Shown here one piece after another: positions 55,267-64,000 of a stretch of 64,000 bases of DNA. Source of the stretch: Macropodus opercularis (taxonomy: Eukaryota > Chordata > Actinopteri > Anabantiformes > Osphronemidae); NCBI GenBank assembly GCA_030770545.1, contig CM061106.1:9900001-9964000 (forward strand), given 5' to 3'. Under the pieces are notes generated by a model. That model had not been told where the DNA came from and did no database searches. It was given only the letters and a program-made list of their open reading frames with translations. Made by a program: the position numbers and the translations under genes. Each line of letters begins with the position of its first letter. The stretch's first letter is position 1.

Positions 55267-55507
55267 TAATGGTCTGCATTTGTATTGCGCTTTTCTACCT
55301 ATCAGTACTCAAAGCCCTTTGACACTGCATGACATTCACACACCAGTGGCAGAGCTGCTATGCAGCTTAAGATGACACACCGGGGGCAACTTGGGGTTCA
55401 GTGTCTTGCCCAGGGACACTTCGGCACATGACTGGGGGAAGCCAGGAATCGAACCACCGATCCTACAATTGGTGGGCGACAGCTCTACCTCTGAGCCACT
55501 GCCGCCC
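55267..55507 (-). mobile_element. tRNA-derived SINE (copy 2)
   Basis: Second copy of the SINE at 2008-2274, with the A and B boxes on the minus strand near its right end and the shared body (TCTTGCCCAGGGACACTTCG). Confidence 0.75.
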
Positions 55508-55511
55508 GGTG

Positions 55512-56160
55512 GTAAATGACTTGATCAACAACCATCACATAGATTTATTCAGTCTCATTGAAACCTGGCTGCAGCAGGATGAATACGTTCGTCTGAATGA
55601 GTCGACTCCAACCAGTCACATCAACCATCATGTTCCTAGAAGCTCAGGTAAAGGTGGAGGAGCAGCAGCATCTATAGCTCAGATCTATTAATGACTCCTA
55701 GACCTAAACAGCTCTAATTCATTAGAGCCTCACTCTGAGCCTGTAAAACCCAGAAACCAGTTGTGTTCTGCTTCGTCTACCGTCCTCCTGGTCCATATTC
55801 AGAGTTCTGCACTGAATTTACATAAAACTAGCTCAGACCAACGACTGTTCATGACCAACTCCTTCATTTCTAAATACACATCATGTTCAATCCATCTATG
55901 TGCTGACTAAAAGCACACTGCAGTTCAGAGGAGCCTTGACACTGGAACTGAGAAGAGAGGTGTCGAATAGTCAACGTCTCCTCACATCATTTGGTTTGAA
56001 CTATCAGGATGAGAAAGCAGCTGCTCCTGCTCATCTTCTTTCCTCACAAACGTTCTGTTACCAGGCGATAGTTCCACCAAACGACTTCCTCAACTCTCTT
56101 ACTGATCACGGTCACAACCATGTTGCTTTGAATCTGAAACAGAAACATCAATAACATGTT
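55512..56160 (+). pseudogene. LINE ORF2 endonuclease fragment
   Basis: The plus strand encodes HHIDLFSLIETWLQQDEYVR, with the ETW catalytic box of APE-type endonucleases, then NESTPTSHINHHVPRSSGKG. After a stop and frameshift it resumes FCFVYRPPGPYSEF. Decay increases to about 56160, where similarity is lost. It abuts the SINE. Confidence 0.8.
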
Positions 56161-57164
56161 GGTGAGTAGTAGTGAAATATCTATACAGTCCAGTCAGTGA
56201 AGGCCTAGTTCTCATCTACTGCATGAACATCTGGATGTAGATCTAACCTCTGGACAAACTGGACATGTTCCATCATCCAATGAGCTACAAAGACTGAATA
56301 AACTCCTGCTTCTGAAGTGGAGGTGGTGGAACTGGGATGTAGATAATGAATGAATAGAATAGAATGTATAATATAAAGTAATGAGGTGGTTGTTGACCCA
56401 CGGTGTCATTCTGTTGCAGTATCATTGTAGCTGTAGGCTCTGCATCAAGTGGCTGAACTTACCCTTGAATAACAATAGAAAAGAGTCGTTCATTCAAGAC
56501 TAATTCAAAATGTCTCAGCACAATTAACTGTTTTAGAATCAGCAGGTTTAATATCTACATTATTACCACATTTCAGGTGTTGCTAAAAAGTGAACATGTA
56601 TTAGGAACAAACAATCCATCCACACAATGAAAGTCACTGCACAAACTATGTCTGACTCAAATGATCTCAGCAAAACTGACTATAATAAATTATCGTCCTA
56701 TGAAATGAGCCTCATTTGTTGTTGACTGATAAACAAAAAGCCTCGGAGACTAATGAACTTAGTCAATGTTGTGTTTAGAGCAGTGGACGTGGCTTTACAA
56801 ACGTTGGCTCTAAATGTATTGACCTGTTTACTTCCTCACAGATAACAAGCTCGTTTTTCACTCAAAAGTATTCTGTCAAATGGCTCCAACCTGCTTCGTT
56901 TTAACATAATCAGAGGTCACTGATGGTTACCATGGAAACCCGGCAGGTTTTCTGAGGTCTGAGGTCATCCTGAGGTTTGGATGTAGAAACAACATTGCAG
57001 GCATTTGGTTGGTGGCAGCATGTCCTGCTTTCCTGCAGCCGATAAGGAAACTGTCCACCTTGTGTTGGAGGGACATGTGAGCCTTGTCCACAGCCTTAAT
57101 GGAGTCTGAAAGGTTTGAACTAACCTCTCAACCCTTTGGTTGCTGGGTGATGGGTGCAGACCTG
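56161..57164. other. no recognised feature
   Basis: No gene or repeat is supported. Confidence 0.4.
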
Positions 57165-57480
57165 AAATGTTTGTGGTGTGACCTCAAACCCACCAACACC
57201 CTCAGACAGAAGCTTGTGCATCCAAAGGACCCGACACCAAAACATAAGAGGAGCAACATAGTAAATGCAGTTCAATGCAGTGAAGAGTCTCTGAACTATA
57301 CATTGGTGAAACCAAACAGCCATTACACAAGAGGATGGCCCAGCATAGGAGGAACAACACGTCAGGACCAGTATCTGCCGTGTATCTCCACTTAAAGACA
57401 AAGGCCACTGAAGACAACAACGTTCACATTCTGGACAGAGAAGACAGGTGGTTTGAACGAGGCGTCAGAGACGGGCTGAG
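57165..57480 (+). pseudogene. Penelope-like element: GIY-YIG endonuclease fragment
   Basis: The plus strand encodes LKPTNTLRQKLVHPKDPTPK and NIVNAVQCSEESL. A one- or two-base frameshift then leads to YIGETKQPLHKRMAQHRR and HILDREDRWFERGV. The YIGET…R pattern is the GIY-YIG endonuclease typical of Penelope-like elements. Truncated at both ends. Confidence 0.75.
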
Positions 57481-57718
57481 TTTTTACAGTTAGGATGACA
57501 TTTCTACAACCAACTGTCAGAGCTAGTGAGGAGAAAACAGCAGAAAACTGGTACCGGCTGCTGCTGACTTACTGTCTGTCTACTGACCTAACTCACCATT
57601 TCACACTGTCTGTTCTCTGGCTTGACTTGTGTGAACACAAGGTCATTTTCATCCTACACTCGTCTTCGTTTGTTTGTGTTTACAGAAGTCAGACTTGCGT
57701 CTTGTGATATGTGGAAAC
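57481..57718. other. no recognised feature
   Basis: Short unique stretch before the tandem duplication. Confidence 0.4.
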
Positions 57719-60700
57719 GTTTGTGTCAGTCTGCTTAGTTTGCTGAATAGGTGGAGTTTCAGGATCAGAGACAGTTTTCTGTTGCAGCCCTGTCCAGGAA
57801 CGTACAAACCAAAAATACAGAGTGGTTTATCAGAACACAGAAGGAATTTGTTCCTGGACACAAACTAGTTTGAGACAGAAGAGGAACCAGTTTCTGACTG
57901 ACAGGCAGCAGAATGTGACCCAGTCGGCTTATTAATGTCAGTCAGGCTGTGAGGCTGTGTTTGTGTTCACAGCCGTGCAGACGTCCTGACGACACAGGTG
58001 ACACATTTCAGCATTCAGCACTGATGCTCACTTTCAAAGCACATTAATTAAACTGAGCCTATAAATGTTCTGCTTCTGGTCAGATCATCAAATACCTTAG
58101 TTATAAACACAGACAATGCACAGAAACCAACAAGTATCCAAGAACTTTACAACGGACATCTGTGCTCAGAGCACTGCCTTTCTCTCACACTGCAAACCCT
58201 CCAAGCTTTAGAAACCTGAGATCAATGTGGAACTGTGGCCTAAATCCAGAATAACAGATCCAGTTGTGTGTTTAGCAGGAAGTGAGAGGGGAGAGCAGTG
58301 GTTGTGGATGGAGGCACGATCCCAGGGAACTAACCCAGACATGATAAGCTAACTTGTATCCTGCTGAAATGGAAAGAGATGAGATGAAGAAGAAAGTGAT
58401 GAATAGAAGCAAACAAGCAGAGCTCAGACACAGAGATGCAGCAGAGAAACAGAAATGTGATGATCAGTTTGCCCAGAGGGAAATAGTAGCAATGGTGGTA
58501 ATGGAAGGAATGTAGAACTTTTGTCTGGCTCCTCCTTCCACTGGCTCTTCTGGAGTCACAGCTAAGACTGTCTGTGTGTGAACTCGACCAGATGTCTGAT
58601 GAAGACGATGATTCAGTAAATGCCCACTGTTGCCACTGCTGCTGTTTGGGATGCAAAATGAAACCTTGAGACAGTCTTTGCTTATTGGCTTTCAGCAAAC
58701 AAAAATACTTTTTACTTGAAACTGAGGAAGTGTAAGTGTGTTTTAATGAGACTGATGAAACAAAGCAGCAACATTCAACCATCATACTTGCTCTTGTCTG
58801 GTGTTGTTTCATGTTTTGGATTCCAGTCAAGTCAAGTCATGTTCACTCACAGAACCGTTAACCCCACTTTAATGTTTATTATGTTTATTATTATTTAATG
58901 TTTATCTTGTGTGTGTGTGTTGTTAATTTCTAGGTTGCCTGCGTCTGCAGTGATTTTTGTTCTCTTGGTTTCTTGTGTTTATACGTTGAATAAATTCATT
59001 TAGTTCCCAGTCTTGTCCTGGTTGTGCCTTTGGGTTCGTCTCCTTGTCCTCGTCCAGCCATGTCCTGTCTGAGGCAGCTTAGTTGCTGGCCTTGCAGTCA
59101 TTGAACTGTGTGTAGGGGATCTCTGGCGCGGCGGTGAATCGCTACCGGTCCCATTACCACTATTTCAACCTCAGTGTTCAGCAGTCAGTGACAGTTCTTG
59201 GTACGTTCATGAATGTTTTTACATTAATCATTTGTATTCAACTTCTTTGAATTAATATTGTAGTTGTGTTTTATCAGTACACACTTTATTAGGTTCTCAT
59301 GTGTAACTCAGTGTTTTGGGATCTAACAGAACTGTCTTTTAATGTAATGCATTACATCTCTACCACCCACTGTAACCTCAAAAACATATGTTTAATAGAA
59401 TTATCACCTTTTATGAAATTAAAAAAACAATTCCAATAACCAAGACGATGTAAATCTGTTTTTTACATGAAGGTATAAATAAACAATAAGTCTAGAGACA
59501 GAATTTAGCTGTTTCACTTCCATCCAAGCTCAGTAACTGAGTTTAGCAGGTTCAGGTTCATGTTGTGTTTGGCTGTGATGTTGATGTTGGTCACACAAAC
59601 TACGATCTGTCACAGAAGCAGAGGAAGAACATGAGACACTAAAAGGCAGTTTGCTTGAGGCCCAGACACCATGAAACACATCTCCCCACTAGATGAAGGA
59701 CTTCCTGAAGGAAATGCAGCGTGAATGTTGAATGTTGTGATGTTGAATCTATTCCCAAGAGTCTCTGACAGTAAGAAGATTATAAAACATGCATAAAGTA
59801 AGTAAGAGAAGTAGAAGTGGTTCAAACAGAGCTGAACATCTACAGAACAAGCTGAAACAAACACAATTTAGAATAATTAAGAAACATCTAACTTGATGCA
59901 AATAATATAAAGTATAAAACCCTAAGATATGCTGATGGAATCGAGTTCCCTAACCTAACCTAAGCCTATTGCTTATGCTTTAAAGGCGTTACTACAACAA
60001 GTCGATATTAAAGCTATGTTGAAACATAGTGACATGTGAAGCCTTTTGAGCAAGGCTACACATGTAAAATATACACGTGTGTAAACATTAAATAGACAAC
60101 ACAGGACCTTAAATGCAGCACACGTGTAGTAAAGTCACTGGACGGCTCATGGTCACCACTCAGCAACGTCACTAACAGGCTCCACAGTATCTGTCGTGTG
60201 AGTGCGTCCAGACCAAGCAATTAGCTCTTAGTACCAGGAAGGTTGATGGTCCTACGTTAAGGTTGTAGAGCAACGTGACACTGTCATCACCAACTCACAC
60301 GTATCATAATGAAAGACAAGATCTCATCCAACTGTTGTTTTCTGAGCCAACGCATTCTCACGTTTTCTCATAAAACATAAATTCACTTGTAACCATTCAA
60401 GCCGGAAGAAACTTTCTATTTGTGTTTCTCAGAAACTTTCTATTTGTGTTTCTCAGAAACTTTCTATTTGTGTTTCTGAGAAACTTTCTATTTGTGTTTC
60501 TCAGAAACTTTCTATTTGTGTTTCTGAGAAACTTTCTATTTGTGTTTCTCATAAACTTTCTATTTCTGTTTCTCAGAAACTTTCTATTTGTGTTTCAGAA
60601 ATGCAGGCTGCTGTAGGTGCAGTGATGCAGACTATGTTGAGGGATTTTCCTGCCTGTCATGCGGGTTTTTCAAGTTCTACTAGTCTCTGTCAAAGACCAA

Positions 60701-61169
60701 AGAAGTTGCCTAAAGCCAGTGAACATGTGAAGGTGGTTGTGATTTTTTCCCTTCAATAAAGGTTTGATCATTATCTAAAGTTACTGAATCACACGAGCAG
60801 ACGTTGATCTCAGCCACAGCAGAGCAGAAGTGAAACGTTAAATCAGAGCAAACACTAATGACGTCACACACTCGACAATCAAACATCATCATCAACAACA
60901 TTTCGCTTAATTTAGAAATTTAGAAAACATCAGACTTCATGCTCTGTGCCAAACAATATTCAAACACCACATCAAACGATAAATTAACTTTCCTTATTCT
61001 TCTTTATCTCCTCCTATTCTGGCTCGTGCACATTCCTGTCATAAAAGCCATGAGCGGACAGAAACAAAACATTTTTACAGTGTGAGTGTGAGACGTTTAG
61101 TAGAATATTTCTGGATCTGCTGAGTTTTGTTAGACCTTAACACATTTTTTAGAATATTGACTTAGATAC
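57719..61169. repeat. 3.45-kb tandem duplication, unit 1
   Basis: Repeats at 61170 onward with an offset of 3,451 bases, becoming 3,455 after one 4-base indel (CACA), and nearly identical otherwise. A 166-residue open frame (58330-58830, minus) recurs in both copies, starts at TTG, is Ser/His-rich and resembles nothing; I do not call it a gene. Ends with a 24-bp minisatellite and about 570 bases of unassigned DNA. Confidence 0.95.
60407..60596. repeat. 24-bp minisatellite, 8 units
   Basis: Period 24 (AAACTTTCTATTTGTGTTTC plus 4 variable bases), units ending CTC or CTG. One frame is open as FLRNFLFV repeats only because the period is a multiple of three. Confidence 0.95.
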
Positions 61170-64000
61170 GTTTGTGTCAGTTTGCTTAGTTTGCTGAATA
61201 GGTGGAGTTTCAGGATCAGTGGCAGTTTTCTGTTGCAGCCCTGTCCAGGAACGTACAAACCAAAAATACTGAGTGGTTTATCAGAACACAGAAGGAATTT
61301 GTTCCTGGACACACACAAACTAGTTTGAGACAGAAGAGGAACCAGTTTCTGGCTGACAGGCAGCAGAATGTGACCCAGTCGGCTTATTAATGTCAGTCAG
61401 GCTGTGAGGCTGTGTTTGTGTTCACAGCCGTGCAGACGTCCTGACGACACAGGTGACACATTTCAGCATTCAGCACTGATGCTCACTTTCAAAGCACATT
61501 AATTAAACTGAGCCTATAAATGTTCTGCTTCTGGTCAGATCATCAAATACCTTAGTTATAAACACAGACAATGCACAGAAACCAACAAGTATCCAAGAAC
61601 TTTACAACGGACATCTGTGCTCAGAGCACTGCCTTTCTCTCACACTGCAAACCCTCCAAGCTTTAGAAACCTGAGATCAATGTGGAACTGTGGCCTAAAT
61701 CCAGAATAACAGATCCAGTTGTGTGTTTAGCAGGAAGTGAGAGGGGAGAGCAGTGGTTGTGGATGGAGGCACGATCCCAGGGAACTAACCCAGACATGAT
61801 AAGCTAACTTGTATCCTGCTGAAATGGAAAGAGATGAGATGAAGAAGAAAGTGATGAATAGAAGCAAACAAGCAGAGCTCAGACACAGAGATGCAGCAGA
61901 GAAACAGAAATGTGATGATCAGTTTGCCCAGAGGGAAATAGTAGCAATGGTGGTAATGGAAGGAATGTAGAACTTTTGTCTGGCTCCTCCTTCCACTGGC
62001 TCTTCTGGAGTCACAGCTAAGACTGTCTGTGTGTGAACTCGACCAGATGTCTGATGAAGACGATGATTCAGTAAATGCCCACTGTTGCCACTGCTGCTGT
62101 TTGGGATGCAAAATGAAACCTTGAGACAGTCTTTGCTTATTGGCTTTCAGCAAACAAAAATACTTTTTACTTGAAACTGAGGAAGTGTAAGTGTGTTTTA
62201 ATGAGACTGATGAAACAAAGCAGCAACATTCAACCATCATACTTGCTCTTGTCTGGTGTTGTTTCATGTTTTGGATTCCAGTCAAGTCAAGTCATGTTCA
62301 CTCACAGAACCGTTAACCCCACTTTAATGTTTATTATGTTTATTATTATTTAATGTTTATCTTGTGTGTGTGTGTTGTTAATTTCTAGGTTGCCTGCGTC
62401 TGCAGTGATTTTTGTTCTCTTGGTTTCTTGTGTTTATACGTTGAATAAATTCATTTAGTTCCCAGTCTTGTCCTGGTTGTGCCTTTGGGTTCGTCTCCTT
62501 GTCCTCGTCCAGCCATGTCCTGTCTGAGGCAGCTTAGTTGCTGGCCTTGCAGTCATTGAACTGTGTGTAGGGGATCTCTGGCGCGGCGGTGAATCGCTAC
62601 CGGTCCCATTACCACTATTTCAACCTCAGTGTTCAGCAGTCAGTGACAGTTCTTGGTACGTTCATGAATGTTTTTACATTAATCATTTGTATTCAACTTC
62701 TTTGAATTAATATTGTAGTTGTGTTTTATCAGTACACACTTTATTAGGTTCTCATGTGTAACTCAGTGTTTTGGGATCTAACAGAACTGTCTTTTAATGT
62801 AATGCATTACATCTCTACCACCCACTGTAACCTCAAAAACATATGTTTAATAGAATTATCACCTTTTATGAAATTAAAAAAACAATTCCAATAACCAAGA
62901 CGATGTAAATCTGTTTTTTACATGAAGGTATAAATAAACAATAAGTCTAGAGACAGAATTTAGCTGTTTCACTTCCATCCAAGCTCAGTAACTGAGTTTA
63001 GCAGGTTCAGGTTCATGTTGTGTTTGGCTGTGATGTTGATGTTGGTCACACAAACTACGATCTGTCACAGAAGCAGAGGAAGAACATGAGACACTAAAAG
63101 GCAGTTTGCTTGAGGCCCAGACACCATGAAACACATCTCCCCACTAGATGAAGGACTTCCTGAAGGAAATGCAGCGTGAATGTTGAATGTTGTGATGTTG
63201 AATCTATTCCCAAGAGTCTCTGACAGTAAGAAGATTATAAAACATGCATAAAGTAAGTAAGAGAAGTAGAAGTGGTTCAAACAGAGCTGAACATCTACAG
63301 AACAAGCTGAAACAAACACAATTTAGAATAATTAAGAAACATCTAACTTGATGCAAATAATATAAAGTATAAAACCCTAAGATATGCTGATGGAATCGAG
63401 TTCCCTAACCTAACCTAAGCCTATTGCTTATGCTTTAAAGGCGTTACTACAACAAGTCGATATTAAAGCTATGTTGAAACATAGTGACATGTGAAGCCTT
63501 TTGAGCAAGGCTACACATGTAAAATATACACGTGTGTAAACATTAAATAGACAACACAGGACCTTAAATGCAGCACACGTGTAGTAAAGTCACTGGACGG
63601 CTCATGGTCACCACTCAGCAACGTCACTAACAGGCTCCACAGTATCTGTCGTGTGAGTGCGTCCAGACCAAGCAATTAGCTCTTAGTACCAGGAAGGTTG
63701 ATGGTCCTACGTTAAGGTTGTAGAGCAACGTGACACTGTCATCACCAACTCACACGTATCATAATGAAAGACAAGATCTCATCCAACTGTTGTTTTCTGA
63801 GCCAACGCATTCTCACGTTTTCTCATAAAACATAAATTCACTTGTAACCATTCAAGCCGGAAGAAACTTTCTATTTGTGTTTCTCAGAAACTTTCTATTT
63901 GTGTTTCTCAGAAACTTTCTATTTGTGTTTCTGAGAAACTTTCTATTTGTGTTTCTCAGAAACTTTCTATTTGTGTTTCTGAGAAACTTTCTATTTGTGT
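61170..64000. repeat. 3.45-kb tandem duplication, unit 2 (cut by window end)
   Basis: Parallels unit 1 to the last base of the window. The right boundary is not visible. Confidence 0.95.
63862..64000. repeat. 24-bp minisatellite, second copy
   Basis: The first 5.8 units, with the same order of CTC/CTG variants as unit 1, so the minisatellite expanded before the large duplication. Confidence 0.95.

Noticed and set aside
58330..58830. 166-residue minus-strand open frame, duplicated at 61785-62285
   Set aside because: Starts at TTG, low-complexity Ser/His/Phe content, no motif, and its duplication is explained by the segmental repeat.
60407..64000. Regular 24-bp repeats considered as a CRISPR array
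   Set aside because: The repeats are contiguous with no spacers, and the genome is eukaryotic; this is a minisatellite.

Overview
This is nuclear DNA of a ray-finned (teleost) fish, most likely from a young, repeat-rich C2H2 zinc-finger cluster. The reasons are: intron-containing C2H2 genes with TGEKP linkers, CA/TG microsatellites, a split tRNA-Leu, and a typical teleost transposon mix (Tc1-like, hAT, Ty3/Gypsy, Penelope-like, LINEs with the fish 3' tail, tRNA-derived SINEs). No bacterial, plasmid or phage feature is present. The species cannot be read from the sequence.

Host genes. Three related zinc-finger loci form the backbone. ZNF-A lies on the minus strand (N-terminal exon 3465-3592, finger exon 792-1733). 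ZNF-B lies on the plus strand (18351-18632 joined to 23625-24569, about 408 residues, 11 complete fingers). ZNF-C (plus strand) is broken: it keeps the N-terminal exon (34269-34496) and a 3' remnant (37243-37940), but the finger exon is gone and unrelated DNA with a strong hairpin sits in its place. In all three the N-terminal exon ends ...DQQ in phase 0 at a weak donor (CAG|GTCGGT); in A and B the finger exon begins in phase 0 at AG|AAACCC. The N-terminal exons of B and C hold 19-residue repeats, mostly with an IKEE motif of the SUMO-acceptor type. A possible last exon of an unrecognised gene lies at 44007-44258 (minus).

Duplication. 14785-16280 repeats as 31805-33600, 17821-18990 as 33755-34840, 21706-21990 as 34850-35170, and the 3' region occurs three times (1-700 inverted, 24590-25040, 37243-37940). 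ZNF-B and ZNF-C are therefore direct segmental copies and ZNF-A an older inverted relative. 9878-10605 repeats as 39535-39606 plus 40480-41236. At the right end a 3,455-bp unit is tandemly duplicated (57719-61169 and 61170 to the window end).

Mobile DNA. The main element is a nearly complete 8,280-bp Ty3/Gypsy retrotransposon on the minus strand (44785-53064): two 708-bp LTRs, a tRNA-His primer site, gag with a CCHC knuckle, a GGGAAAC slippery heptamer directly before the gag stop, and pol with protease, RT, RNase H and integrase. A small frameshifting deletion in RNase H makes this copy defective. A second, decayed Gypsy relic (26885-28027) has a tRNA-Leu-type primer site. A non-autonomous hAT element with a perfect 8-bp target duplication is at 35805-36589. 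Tc1-like, Penelope-like, LINE and SINE relics fill much of the rest.

I found no convincing new multi-gene system. The most interesting items are the repeat-variable N-terminal exons with a conserved read-through tail, the long fold-back structure duplicated with the zinc-finger loci, the gag-pol frameshift cassette, and a Ser-type tRNA-like gene with a Phe-type anticodon loop.
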